A stretch of DNA of 64,000 nt from Bacteroidales bacterium (GTDB taxonomy: Bacteria; Bacteroidota; Bacteroidia; Bacteroidales; WCHB1-69), in NCBI GenBank assembly GCA_017554325.1, contig JAFZIP010000011.1:1-64000 (forward strand), given 5' to 3'. Below, one piece after another: positions 23,397-32,143 of this stretch. The notes under the pieces were generated by a model, which was given only the letters and a program-made list of their open reading frames with translations, was not told where the DNA came from and ran no database searches. Each line of letters opens with the position of its first letter. The first letter of the stretch is position 1. Position numbers and translations under genes: made by a program.

Positions 23397-25198
23397 TATC
23401 TTGTGGAGAGTTCTTTCATTCGTTTTTCAAGATCGGTCCTTTTCACTTCGCCTTTCAGGTATTTTTCAGCCATCAGGCTGGCGATGGGGCAAGCTACTGA
23501 CGCGCCGAAGCCGCCGTTTTCCACCAAACAGAAAATGACAATCTGCGGATCGTCGGCCGGCGCAATGAGCGCAAATACCGAGTGGTCGGCACCATGCGGA
23601 TTCTGTGCGGTTCCTGTCTTGCCCGCCACTACGATGCCGTCAATTTGCGCTCCCCTACCCGTTCCTGCAGTAACCACCAGCTTCATGCCTTCCAGCACGG
23701 TTTGGAAATGCTTGGGCTCAATCTTGGAGTATATCTTTTCGGAAAATTGCGTATTAAGATTGTCTTTGGTACCGATGGCTTTCACGACGTGGGGCTTGAT
23801 GTAGTAGCCTTTGTTGGCGATGACCGCCAACATGTTGGCCATCTGCAGCGGCGTCACTGCCGCCTCGCCCTGCCCGATACCCATGGAAACCACGGTATTA
23901 CCGTTCCAGCTCTTGTTGTACTTCTTATCAAAATAGTCGGACGTGGGAATGCTGCCTTTCAACTCGTAGGGCAAATCTGTCTCATATCGCTGGGCAAAAC
24001 CCATGGAGTGCATGTAATCGAGCCAAGCGGTGTAGGCTTCCTGTATATTCTTGTATTTACGGCGATTGGACAGGATATTGTAATATGCTCTACAAAAGTA
24101 GCTGTTGCAAGAACGCTGGATGGCACTGTAGATGTTGAGGCCACCGCAATTGTGGCAATGTACCACATGACTGCCGATGTGATAACCGCCACCCGAACAA
24201 GTGTAAACGGTGGAGGGAGTCACGATACCATCTTGCAAAGCAATTAATCCGTTAGCCAACTTAAATGTGGAGCCTGGCGGATAGCTGGCCATCAGCGCGC
24301 GATTGAACAAAGGCTTCTTAGGATCCTCCAACAGCATGACATAGTTTTTCGGGCGGGCTGTACCCACGAGCAAGTTCGGATCGTATGTGGGCGCGGAGAT
24401 GATACAGAGAATCTCCCCAGTTTTAGGCTCAATAGCCACGATACTGCCACGTTTGTTGGCCATCAGCTCTTCGCCATAGCGTTGCAGCTGCATGTCCAGC
24501 GTGCTCCAGATGGAAGTACCAGGCACGGCCACCACATCCTCTGCACCGTTCTCGTAGCGTCCCACCTCGCGGTTGTGCACGTCCACCAGAACCACACGCT
24601 TGCCTTTCTCTCCGCGCAGGACCGTCTCGTAGGCTTTCTCAATGCCGCTCTTCCCGATGTAGTCGCCCATCTGATAGTAATTGTCGTTCTCCATGTCCTG
24701 CTCGTTCACCTCACTGACATATCCCAGAATGTGTGCCGCAATTGGATTAGGATAAGAGCGCAAGGTTCGGTTCTGCACGAAAAAGCCTGGAAATTCGTAC
24801 ATCTTTTCCTGCAAAAAGCCGTAGTCTTCCTTGGAAATCTGCTGCTCAAACAACGACGGAACGATATAGGAGTATTTTTTTGCCTTGTCGATTTTCTTCC
24901 GCACATCCTCAATGGTAATATCCAACACACGGCACAACTCCGCCGTGTCAAACTCACGCAACTCGTTGGGCACCACCATGATGTCGTAAGCCGCATCGTT
25001 ATAGACCAAAAGTGAATCGTTGCGATCGTAAATCAATCCACGCGCGGGGTGTTCGGTGATATAACGCAAAGCGTTCTGGTTGGCTTTCTCCTTGTAGGAT
25101 TTGTTCAATACCTGCAGATTGAAAAGACGTATCAGATACACCAACGCCAATACCGCCAAAACGGTCAAAACCACAATATAGCGCTTTCTGTCTTGCAC
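23396..25198 (-). CDS. mrdA: Penicillin-binding protein 2 (peptidoglycan transpeptidase)
   Basis: A 600-residue class B penicillin-binding protein. An N-terminal membrane anchor (about residues 8-26) is followed by the pedestal/dimerisation domain (RGLIYDRN near 53, GKSGIEKAYE near 182). The transpeptidase domain has motifs STFK (Ser310 nucleophile, Lys313), SCN (363-365) and KTG (526-528). It cross-links elongasome peptidoglycan together with RodA. It lies 3 bases after the polyprenyl synthase gene and overlaps rodA by one base. mreB/C/D are not in the window. Confidence 0.95.
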   Translation of the reverse strand: MQDRKRYIVVLTVLAVLALVYLIRLFNLQVLNKSYKEKANQNALRYITEHPARGLIYDRNDSLLVYNDAAYDIMVVPNELREFDTAELCRVLDITIEDVRKKIDKAKKYSYIVPSLFEQQISKEDYGFLQEKMYEFPGFFVQNRTLRSYPNPIAAHILGYVSEVNEQDMENDNYYQMGDYIGKSGIEKAYETVLRGEKGKRVVLVDVHNREVGRYENGAEDVVAVPGTSIWSTLDMQLQRYGEELMANKRGSIVAIEPKTGEILCIISAPTYDPNLLVGTARPKNYVMLLEDPKKPLFNRALMASYPPGSTFKLANGLIALQDGIVTPSTVYTCSGGGYHIGSHVVHCHNCGGLNIYSAIQRSCNSYFCRAYYNILSNRRKYKNIQEAYTAWLDYMHSMGFAQRYETDLPYELKGSIPTSDYFDKKYNKSWNGNTVVSMGIGQGEAAVTPLQMANMLAVIANKGYYIKPHVVKAIGTKDNLNTQFSEKIYSKIEPKHFQTVLEGMKLVVTAGTGRGAQIDGIVVAGKTGTAQNPHGADHSVFALIAPADDPQIVIFCLVENGGFGASVACPIASLMAEKYLKGEVKRTDLEKRMKELSTR

Positions 25199-25201
25199 GT
25201 T

Positions 25202-26161
25202 TTATTTTTCTCTATCTATTAAATTGATTACCAGATTTTTTATATCCGCCTTTTTCTTATCCGCCACCTTGATTTTTTCCAAATCCGCCAAACACAATTC
25301 AACATATTTGCGCACTTGCTCCTCTGTTTGGGCTTTTATGTTCAAATCGTCATAGATGCCGCGCACAATCTTGTATTTTTGTTCAAAATCAGTGGTCGGA
25401 CGGGCAAAAAGATCTTCCAGAATCTTTTTCTGTTCAGAATTGGCCTGCTGCAAGGCCATAAGATACAGGTAAGTTTTCTTGTTGTCGCGGATGTCACCAC
25501 CAATGGTCTTGCCAAAAGCCGCTGAAGAAGCATAAACATCCAGCACGTCATCGGCCAACTGGAACGCAATACCCAGGTTGATGCCCATATCATACAAATG
25601 TTGCTGGTCCTGTTCGTCTGCACCCGCCAAAATGGCTCCGGATTTCATGCAACCGGCAAACATCACGGATGTTTTCTTGCAAATCATTTTCAAATATTCA
25701 TCAATGGACACCTTTGGCTGCGTCTCAAAATCCAAGTCATACTGCTGGCCTTCGCAAATCTCAAGAGAGGTCTGGGAAAAAACTTCGGCGATGTCTATGA
25801 TCAACTGGGAGCCACCCTTCAAGCGAAGCAACTGCTGGAATGCCATGATGGCCAATGCGTCGCCGGAAAGGATGGCGATGTTGCTGTTCCATTTTTTATA
25901 CACCGTGTCTTTTCCTCGGCGTATCGGGGCCACATCCATGATGTCATCGTGAATCAGGGTGAAATTGTGCAGCATCTCAAATGCCATAGCCACTTTCTGG
26001 GCTTCTTCCGCGTTGCCACCGAACATCTCCACTGCCATATGCACGAGTTTGGGACGGAGCCGCTTGCCTGACTGTAACAACGTATAGGATATGGGAGCAT
26101 AGAGGTTGGCAGGCTGCTTATTCTCTAAAATCTGCTGAAATTCTTGTTCTATTGTGTTCAC
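25202..26161 (-). CDS. Trans-isoprenyl diphosphate synthase
   Basis: A 319-residue soluble enzyme that extends isopentenyl units onto allylic diphosphates. Both aspartate-rich motifs are complete: DDIMD at 72-76, with the downstream RRGK, and DDVLD at 204-208. GKRLRPKLV (32-40) binds isopentenyl diphosphate. Product length (farnesyl, geranylgeranyl, or longer for quinone or carrier lipid) cannot be fixed by eye, so no ispA/ispB symbol is given. It is the first gene of the run with mrdA, rodA and the binding protein. Confidence 0.93.
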   Translation of the reverse strand: MNTIEQEFQQILENKQPANLYAPISYTLLQSGKRLRPKLVHMAVEMFGGNAEEAQKVAMAFEMLHNFTLIHDDIMDVAPIRRGKDTVYKKWNSNIAILSGDALAIMAFQQLLRLKGGSQLIIDIAEVFSQTSLEICEGQQYDLDFETQPKVSIDEYLKMICKKTSVMFAGCMKSGAILAGADEQDQQHLYDMGINLGIAFQLADDVLDVYASSAAFGKTIGGDIRDNKKTYLYLMALQQANSEQKKILEDLFARPTTDFEQKYKIVRGIYDDLNIKAQTEEQVRKYVELCLADLEKIKVADKKKADIKNLVINLIDREK

Positions 26162-26182
26162 TATTATTATATTTTAAAACTT

Positions 26183-26191
26183 GCAAAAATA
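26183..26191 (-). promoter_or_regulatory. Promoter -7 element of the isoprenyl synthase-mrdA-rodA operon
   Basis: TATTTTTGC on the minus strand, 21 bases before the ATG at 26161, in the 74-base gap after the lytic transglycosylase gene. No well-spaced TTTG box was found. Confidence 0.5.
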
Positions 26192-26235
26192 CAAAAAAGG
26201 CCATGTTTCCCTTGGATAATCCAAAGAAAAAACAA

Positions 26236-27240
26236 CTATCTTGATTTGGCCTGTGTTGAATCCAAATTATTGCAGCCGATCTTCAAATACGGATTCTCCA
26301 CCGTTTTGAATAATACTCTATACCCGTCTTTGGAGAAAACCGGGATTTTCAGCGTATAGGATTTACCTTCCGACACATACAGTCTGGTGTTCTTGATCCA
26401 GGGATTGAGGTCGCGAATTTCTTTGTAGGTAACCCCTTGCTCTTGGGCAAACTGTACCAAATCCGGAATGGTTTTCTCTGCTTTGAATTCTTTGCAGGGT
26501 ACAGGCTGGTACATCTCTGCAGGGCAGATTTCCACACCATACAATTGTGGGTTCTCGAACATCAGCTTGAAAGACAGGATGCGATATACATAGCGGGAAG
26601 TCTCGGCGTTGAGCCACAAATCCCAATAGTTGTTGACTTTCTGATGCTCTATGGCATTCTGCAAGCCACCTTCTCCCCTATTGTATGCCGCTGCTGCCAG
26701 CGTCCAGCTACCGAACTGGTTCTTGCAGCTTTTCAGATACTTGCACGCGGCGCGGGTCGCTTTTTCCAGGTTGCAACGCTCATCAATGTCTTCGCTGACC
26801 GTCAAGCCGAATTTTCGGGCAGTGGCGGGGATGAATTGCCAATATCCTCCCGCGTTAGCGGGCGAAGTTACGTTTTCCAGGCCACTTTCCGCCACACACA
26901 GGTACTTGAAATCCTCCGGAACGCCTTCCTCTTTCAAAATCTTCTCGATGGTGGGAAATAACCGTGCCGAAAGCTTGAATATCCTCAATGTTTTGGAGTG
27001 CTGGTAACAGTTTATAATCAATTCTCTGTCCAATCCCTCGTGCACCCAATACACATCCAGCGGCACATTTTCGCCTGCAAAGGTAAGCTTGTCGGGGATA
27101 TAAGGCGAGGTTATCTTGTTGGCATAATAATTGGGTTTCGGCTCGTCATCTTTCGCGATTTGCGACACAGCAAAGGAAACCGTGGCTATCAGAAGCACGG
27201 TTAGGATGCTTATCGTAACAATGGCTGTTTTTTTCTTCAT
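26236..27240 (-). CDS. Lytic transglycosylase, MltD-like (SLT domain)
   Basis: A 334-residue exported enzyme with an N-terminal signal/anchor (about residues 5-24). The SLT catalytic domain is recognisable: FKYLCVAESGLEN with catalytic Glu118, SPANAGGYWQFIPATARKFGL, then AAAAYNRGEGGLQNA. The C-terminal 90 residues (DLVQFAQEQGVTYKEIRDLNPWI) look like a LysM-type peptidoglycan-binding module. It cleaves glycan strands with formation of 1,6-anhydromuramic acid. It is transcribed in the same direction as the wall-synthesis operon that follows, which fits a role in wall remodelling. Confidence 0.9.
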   Translation of the reverse strand: MKKKTAIVTISILTVLLIATVSFAVSQIAKDDEPKPNYYANKITSPYIPDKLTFAGENVPLDVYWVHEGLDRELIINCYQHSKTLRIFKLSARLFPTIEKILKEEGVPEDFKYLCVAESGLENVTSPANAGGYWQFIPATARKFGLTVSEDIDERCNLEKATRAACKYLKSCKNQFGSWTLAAAAYNRGEGGLQNAIEHQKVNNYWDLWLNAETSRYVYRILSFKLMFENPQLYGVEICPAEMYQPVPCKEFKAEKTIPDLVQFAQEQGVTYKEIRDLNPWIKNTRLYVSEGKSYTLKIPVFSKDGYRVLFKTVENPYLKIGCNNLDSTQAKSR

Positions 27241-27250
27241 TGGATGAATA

Positions 27251-27346
27251 AAGTTTAGAGTGTAGAGTTTATAGTTTAGAGATGAAAATAGATTTTAAAA
27301 ACATAACTGTATGTCTCTAAACTCTAAACCATCAACTCTAAACTAA
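27251..27346. repeat. TTTAGAGTT-type dispersed repeat, inverted pair
   Basis: Direct units AGTTTAGAGTGTAGAGTTTA and TAGTTTAGAGATG (27251-27283) are followed by complementary units CTCTAAACTCTAAACCATCA (27315-27346). The array could fold into a long imperfect hairpin. The reverse strand contains TTTAGAGTTGATGG, which is identical to a stretch inside ileS (46624-46637). Confidence 0.8.
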
Positions 27347-27368
27347 TTAAAAAAACCTGCAAAAATAA

Positions 27369-27404
27369 AAAGAAAAGGGACACCTTTACAGATGTCCTTT
27401 TCTT
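27369..27404 (-). terminator. Terminator of the MFS transporter gene
   Basis: Arms AAGAAAAGG(G)ACA and TGTCCTTTTCTT enclose an 11-base loop. On the minus strand the stem is followed by a T-rich run. It lies 22 bases beyond the MFS stop. Confidence 0.7.
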
Positions 27405-27426
27405 AATATTTGTGAAAAGATTATAC

Positions 27427-29067
27427 TTACTTGATATTGGGCTCCTCAAGGCCGTAACCTTTCTTCTTGTCAACGGCTCTGAGGTAAATGGATATCAACA
27501 ATGCAGCAATACCGAGAGCGGCCAACATGACAAGAGCCCAAGTGTAGTTGAGTTCGTGTGCAGCTGTGCCTTCAGCATTGGTCTTGTTGAGCACGAGGCC
27601 AATCAGAGTGGGGAACAGGCCGAGGCCGATATTCTGGATCCAGAAGATGGCTGCGTAAGCGGAACCAATAATCTTCTCATCCACCAATTTCGGTACAGAA
27701 GGCCAAAGGGCTGCGGGCACCAAAGAGAAGGATGCGCCGAGAACCAGGATGGTGATGTATGCCACAACCGTTCCGCCGACAGCGTTGCCTTTGAATGCAG
27801 GCAAGATGAAAGCGAAAGTGAGATGGCATACCACCAACAGAATGGAACCTAACATCAACATGGAAGCAGCTTTACCCTTGTGATCCACATAGTTGCCTAA
27901 AATCGGAGTGATGGCAACGGCGAGCAACGGGAACACAGCAAAAATGGTTTCAGCAGTGCCACGCATGTAACCCATGTAGCAATATACAACAAGCGCAACC
28001 ACGGCAACGCCCATAAGACCAATTTTCATGCCTTTCTTCTTGGAAAAGTTGCTGGCAAATGAGCAAATAGCCACGAGAAGCATGATGATGTATTGGATAA
28101 TGGTAACTGCGATGGGGAAATTCTCCGTACTGCCACCCCAATAGGTGGAAGGATCTGCGGGGATGAGCGTCAAGTTGCACTGAAGCATGTTGACAGCATA
28201 TTTTTGGAACGGGAAAATAGCACTATAATACAACACACAAAGCAAAGCGACAAGCCAGAAACCGAGAGAGGTGAAAATTTTGCCGAGATCGCTGAATTTG
28301 AACGGATCGTCCTTCTCTTCAGCTTCACCAGTCTGTGCATCCAATTTCTTATCCATAAAGAAATAAACAATGAACATCATAAGAGCGATACACAGGAGCA
28401 CGACACCAAACTTCACGGAGTTGTCAACATGCACTTCACCAACGGTTTTGGTAGCGAAATAGGGAGAGAAAATCATACAGGTGGCCACACCCAGACGGGC
28501 GAGAGCCATCTCGGAACCCATAGCCAATGCGGTTTCGCGACCTTTGAACCATTTCACGATACCGCGGGAAACGGTAATACCGGCCATTTCACAACCGCAA
28601 CCGAAGAACATGAAGCCCAAGGCGGCAAGTTTGGCAGAAGCGGGCATGCCTTTCGCAAAGGGCAGGATGGCACCGATAATGGGCAGATCACCATTCCAAT
28701 TCAAGTGGTTGGTGAACCAGGTTTCCATACCTGAACCGATGAAAACATCGCTGACAGCGTAGTATTTGATACATCCACCCAGGAGCATCACAGCGCCAGA
28801 AAGAACAGCGGTGAAACGGACACCCATCTTATCCAGAATAATACCGGCAAAAATGAGGAAGAACACATAAACATTGAGAAACACCTCAGCACCCTGCATA
28901 CGACCGAAAGCGGCACTGTCCCAACCGCGCTCGGTTTGCATAAAATCCTTGATAGGGGAGAGGATGTCCATGAAAATGTAGGAACAGAACATGGCCAAAG
29001 CCAATAGCAACAACGCCATCCATCTGATGGTCGCATTGTCTCGTAGAGTTTGTAATTTTTCAGTCAT
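27427..29067 (-). CDS. Major facilitator superfamily transporter
   Basis: A 546-residue membrane protein with about twelve hydrophobic segments in two halves, joined by a charged central loop (DKKLDAQTGEAEEKDDPFK near residue 235). GIILDKMGVRFTAVLSGA near residue 75 is the MFS loop 2-3 signature (G-x-x-x-D-x-x-G-x-R). ITPILGNYVDHKGKAASML in the second half is its counterpart. The substrate cannot be told. Such carriers are common in Bacteroidales. It has its own promoter at 29111-29119 and its own terminator, so it is monocistronic. Confidence 0.88.
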   Translation of the reverse strand: MTEKLQTLRDNATIRWMALLLLALAMFCSYIFMDILSPIKDFMQTERGWDSAAFGRMQGAEVFLNVYVFFLIFAGIILDKMGVRFTAVLSGAVMLLGGCIKYYAVSDVFIGSGMETWFTNHLNWNGDLPIIGAILPFAKGMPASAKLAALGFMFFGCGCEMAGITVSRGIVKWFKGRETALAMGSEMALARLGVATCMIFSPYFATKTVGEVHVDNSVKFGVVLLCIALMMFIVYFFMDKKLDAQTGEAEEKDDPFKFSDLGKIFTSLGFWLVALLCVLYYSAIFPFQKYAVNMLQCNLTLIPADPSTYWGGSTENFPIAVTIIQYIIMLLVAICSFASNFSKKKGMKIGLMGVAVVALVVYCYMGYMRGTAETIFAVFPLLAVAITPILGNYVDHKGKAASMLMLGSILLVVCHLTFAFILPAFKGNAVGGTVVAYITILVLGASFSLVPAALWPSVPKLVDEKIIGSAYAAIFWIQNIGLGLFPTLIGLVLNKTNAEGTAAHELNYTWALVMLAALGIAALLISIYLRAVDKKKGYGLEEPNIK

Positions 29068-29110
29068 AGATACTATTTTTAGTTAATAAATATAAATTTT
29101 CTTAGAAAGC

Positions 29111-29119
29111 GCAAAAATA
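29111..29119 (-). promoter_or_regulatory. Promoter -7 element of the MFS gene
   Basis: TATTTTTGC on the minus strand, 43 bases upstream of the ATG at 29067 and just beyond the stop of the small membrane protein gene. Confidence 0.5.
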
Positions 29120-29121
29120 AA

Positions 29122-29358
29122 CTATTTTTCGGTTTCATCTTCATTTTTACGGTTCCGGGCGTTAAAAACCAGATCCATCAGAATATAACCTACTAACAAT
29201 CCCCAAATCGCCATCATCACTGGACTGTTTTTCAGCCAGTTGTCGGATAAATGTCCCGATTTGGCCCAATAAATCATACTTAAGCCCACACCCAACACCA
29301 TTCCGATGATGTGGTATTTGTTAAAATTGTTTTTTATGAAGCGGTTTATATCCTGCAT
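29122..29358 (-). CDS. Small membrane protein, unknown function
   Basis: A 78-residue protein with two predicted membrane segments (about residues 16-31 and 47-66) and a charged tail NARNRKNEDETEK. The start at 29358 lies inside the preceding gene (38-base overlap), so the pair is probably translationally coupled. No family recognised. It could assist or anchor the upstream exported protein, but this is only inferred from the overlap. Confidence 0.65.
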   Translation of the reverse strand: MQDINRFIKNNFNKYHIIGMVLGVGLSMIYWAKSGHLSDNWLKNSPVMMAIWGLLVGYILMDLVFNARNRKNEDETEK

Positions 29359-30127
29359 CTAACATCTTATTATATTGATAATCATAAAATTTACTCTTAA
29401 TCTGAGACTTAATCTGTTCATCACTCCAGCGAACCAGATCATAATAGCTGAACCGGCAGAACATCATGAAATTTAACAAATCTTCACCTTTCAAACCGGT
29501 AAGTTCCTGAACAATTTCCCGGTTATATTTGTCCTGTACACGCTCAACTTCCTCTTCGTAAGATTGCATTTCATTGTAGAGCTGGTGAATCTTGGATTTA
29601 TGGCTGTATTTGTCGTATAAATAGGAGATAGGGGAAGTAGTAATCTTCCCGCCCAAGGACAAAATATTGCCGTTGGCTTGGTACGTGGCATTGGCTTTTT
29701 CAAACTCGGAAAGCTGTACGTCATTTGCCCGGTCATAATAATCCGGCAGCTGCATCTGGACAATATCCTTTTTGAAACCTTCGTATGAGGGATTTATAGC
29801 AAAAATGCGCACCTCTTTCAACATCGTGGATTTATAATAGAGGAAAAAGTCTTCAGCACCATAGAAAATCTTGTCGTTTACCTCCACCACCAACTGCCGG
29901 TAAATGGATTTGGAAATCACAAGTGTATCTTTTTGGGAAACTTGGATGGTAAAACGGCCATCCTTGTCAGAAAACGCAAATTTTTTGGTATTCATGTTAT
30001 AGACGCTCGCACCTTGCAATGGCTGGAAAGTGATGCCGTCATACACTCTCGATGTCAAAGTTTTCTGTTGTCCTTTTCCCACTATAAAAAGACTCAGTAA
30101 TATCAAAATGAGAACGCCTTTCTTCAT
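29321..30127 (-). CDS. Exported protein with carboxypeptidase-like regulatory domain
   Basis: A 268-residue protein. A signal peptide (MKKGVLILILLSLFIVGKGQ) is followed by one beta-sandwich CarboxypepD_reg-like domain (about residues 21-105), with SRVYDGITFQPLQGASVYN and SDKDGRFTIQV, the usual 'variation plus turn' pattern of this family. The C-terminal 150 residues are helical and polar and not recognised. It is likely periplasmic or outer-membrane associated. The longer GTG start at 30133 overlaps a TATTTTTG promoter box (30140-30133), so ATG 30127 is preferred. The leader would then be almost absent. Confidence 0.75.
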   Translation of the reverse strand: MKKGVLILILLSLFIVGKGQQKTLTSRVYDGITFQPLQGASVYNMNTKKFAFSDKDGRFTIQVSQKDTLVISKSIYRQLVVEVNDKIFYGAEDFFLYYKSTMLKEVRIFAINPSYEGFKKDIVQMQLPDYYDRANDVQLSEFEKANATYQANGNILSLGGKITTSPISYLYDKYSHKSKIHQLYNEMQSYEEEVERVQDKYNREIVQELTGLKGEDLLNFMMFCRFSYYDLVRWSDEQIKSQIKSKFYDYQYNKMLDAGYKPLHKKQF

Positions 30128-30140
30128 GCCCACAAAAATA

Positions 30141-30592
30141 CGATTTTATAAAAAAACAGCGCATAAAACGTAAAATTGATACAATCATATATAAAGCAAG
30201 TTACGATTTTATCAACTTTCAATTGTTGAAAAATCGTGGATTTATCAAAATATATGAAGTTACGATTTGATAATTCTGTTAAATTCTTTTGATAACTATT
30301 TTTATGCGCAATTTTCAGATTTTTTCAACGTTTTTTATCCACGAAAAAGAGCACAAAAGTATTAACATCTTCCCGTTTTACGAAATCAACAATAAAAAAT
30401 TAACCCGTTTATTATAAATCGATTATTGCTTTGAAATCTGTTAATATTGTGTTGAATATTTTTGATAAGTCACATTTTCAAGAGGTCCTCTGAAAAATTA
30501 TTCACGGTATCAACAGCATTAATACATCATTTCAAATTAATAAAAGAATGAATTATGAAATAATAGCCTGGAAAAACAAAGGGAAAAAAATG
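30141..30592. other. AT-rich intergenic region at the strand switch; candidate replication origin
   Basis: About 490 bases without a credible ORF separate divergently transcribed gene blocks. Words close to the DnaA box TTATCCACA occur at 30335-30343 (TTATCCACG) and 30498-30506 (TTATTCACG), and a weaker reverse copy (CGTGGATTT) near 30235. The phrase AAGTTACGATTT is repeated at 30198-30209 and 30257-30268, and GATAA/TTATC words are frequent. West of here 16 of 21 CDS are on the minus strand. East of here 20 of 23 are on the plus strand, as expected around an origin. dnaA itself is not nearby, so this is a hypothesis. Confidence 0.35.
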
Positions 30593-30601
30593 TATTTTTG
30601 C
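30593..30601 (+). promoter_or_regulatory. Promoter -7 element of rpiB
   Basis: TATTTTTGC, 22 bases before the rpiB ATG. It probably drives the rpiB to mnmG run, whose gaps are all under 25 bases. Confidence 0.6.
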
Positions 30602-30623
30602 CATTCAAAATGCGTATAAGAGT

Positions 30624-31049
30624 ATGAAAGTAGTTATTGCCTCTGATCATGCAGGTTATGAATTGAAAGAACTGGTGAAAAAACAGTTTTCAGACAGTAT
30701 GGATTTTGAAGATTTGGGAACCCATTCCACTGAAAGTGTGGATTATCCTGATTTTGCACATCCATTGGCTGAAAAGGTTGGCAAAAATACAGAACTTTTC
30801 GGAATCCTGATCTGCGGAACCGGCAACGGCATGAGCATGACGGCCAACAAGCACGCCAATGTAAGAGCCGGATTATGCTGGTCGACAGATATTGCCGCTT
30901 TGGCGCGCCAACACAATAACGCCAATGTGCTGGTGCTGCCCGCGCGCTTCATTCCCACCGAAACTGCCTTCGACATTGTAGATACTTTCTTCCATACGGA
31001 TTTTGAAGGTGGAAGACATGCGAGAAGAGTGGAAAAAATAAACCTGTAG
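30624..31049 (+). CDS. rpiB: Ribose-5-phosphate isomerase B
   Basis: A 141-residue RpiB/LacAB-fold enzyme that interconverts ribose 5-phosphate and ribulose 5-phosphate in the pentose phosphate pathway. The N-terminal MKVVIASDHAGYELKE, the HSTESVDYPDFA substrate loop and the catalytic Cys64 in ILICGTGNGMSM are all intact, as are NKHANVRAGLCW and the C-terminal F.GGRHARRVEKI. Length is normal. It is first in a tightly spaced operon; the next gene begins 2 bases after its stop. Confidence 0.96.
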   Translation: MKVVIASDHAGYELKELVKKQFSDSMDFEDLGTHSTESVDYPDFAHPLAEKVGKNTELFGILICGTGNGMSMTANKHANVRAGLCWSTDIAALARQHNNANVLVLPARFIPTETAFDIVDTFFHTDFEGGRHARRVEKINL

Positions 31050-31051
31050 TT

Positions 31052-32143
31052 ATGATGGAGAATTCTGGTTATCAAAATTTGGATGCATTGAAAGACAAGG
31101 CGTACTACCTCCGCTATAGCTATGTGGAGGATATGGATACGCATCTGCTGAATTTTGAAACTCGTGCTACTTCTCATAATATCAATGTTTTATGGGCTTC
31201 CAATGAAAATCAATTGACAAATACAATCCTTGATTTACTGCCCAGCAAGAAATATAACAAGATTTGTGTTGACTATCCTTCTGTCCCTTTCGGGGTTGAA
31301 AATGCACCCCAGGTGAATGTGGTTACGTTGGATAATGTGATGCGTAACTTTGATGAGGTTGACACTTTGTTAGTAGATGCTGATTTTGCTATTGCGGAAA
31401 ACGGCTCTCTTGTTTTTGTCAATAAGGCGTCCAAGGATGTGTTTAATACTTTCCGCAATCTGATTGTTGTCGCTTCAATAGATCAATTTTTAGTTCGGCA
31501 AAAGGATCTTTCCGTTTTCATAAATTTGAAATATGATGATTATCCAACTGATATCAAGATAGTTCAGAAGCCTTTCAAAAAAGTGGTCAAGGATCCGATG
31601 CCTTCATCAGGTTCTCTGGGATATACTGAGGATGATGTGCAAGTGAGTGTTATCCTTTATGAAAATTCCGTCACCGATTACATGATGGATCCATTTTTGC
31701 GCAAATCCCTATATTGCATCAAGTGCGGAAAATGTGAGAAAGTTTGCCCCTTGGTAGAAATCAATCAGGAACTTTCGCCCATTGACATAGTGAAGAAGAA
31801 TTGCATAGATTCTTATAACAGAACTCAAGCGATTTTCAAACAAACCACACTTTGTGGCAACTGCCAAAATGTGTGTCCAGTTAGAATTCCCTTGACCGAA
31901 ATGATGATTTATGAGATGCAGTTAGTGAATGAGAAGAAAGATGCATCCAATAACAAGCTGTTGCATGATATTTTCCTCAAGCGCACTAAGTTGAATAAAC
32001 ATAATTCCCCGTTTTTCAGATTTTTCCTGATGAAATTCTTGTACGGAAAAAACAGATTGCTTTATAATTATTTTTCTGATATCAAAAACACTTTTTTCAA
32101 CATAACGCAAAGTTCGACAGGAAAGCAGGATGAACAGTTCTAA
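31052..32143 (+). CDS. LutB-like LUD-domain iron-sulfur protein
   Basis: A 363-residue cytosolic protein. The N-terminal 200 residues look like the LUD/LutB-C fold (DTLLVDADFAIAENGSLVF). A ferredoxin-like part follows with CIKCGKCEKVCP (Cys222, 225, 228, 232) and CGNCQNVCP (Cys268, 271, 275). The second cluster motif lacks its fourth Cys in the usual spacing. LutB homologues form part of L-lactate oxidation complexes, but lutA and lutC are absent here and the protein is shorter than true LutB (about 470). A redox role is likely; the substrate is unknown. Confidence 0.78.
   Translation: MMENSGYQNLDALKDKAYYLRYSYVEDMDTHLLNFETRATSHNINVLWASNENQLTNTILDLLPSKKYNKICVDYPSVPFGVENAPQVNVVTLDNVMRNFDEVDTLLVDADFAIAENGSLVFVNKASKDVFNTFRNLIVVASIDQFLVRQKDLSVFINLKYDDYPTDIKIVQKPFKKVVKDPMPSSGSLGYTEDDVQVSVILYENSVTDYMMDPFLRKSLYCIKCGKCEKVCPLVEINQELSPIDIVKKNCIDSYNRTQAIFKQTTLCGNCQNVCPVRIPLTEMMIYEMQLVNEKKDASNNKLLHDIFLKRTKLNKHNSPFFRFFLMKFLYGKNRLLYNYFSDIKNTFFNITQSSTGKQDEQF

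Noticed and set aside
31052..32143. Full lactate utilisation operon lutABC
   Set aside because: Only a LutB-like gene is present. The neighbours are rpiB and DUF4175, so lactate use is not supported.
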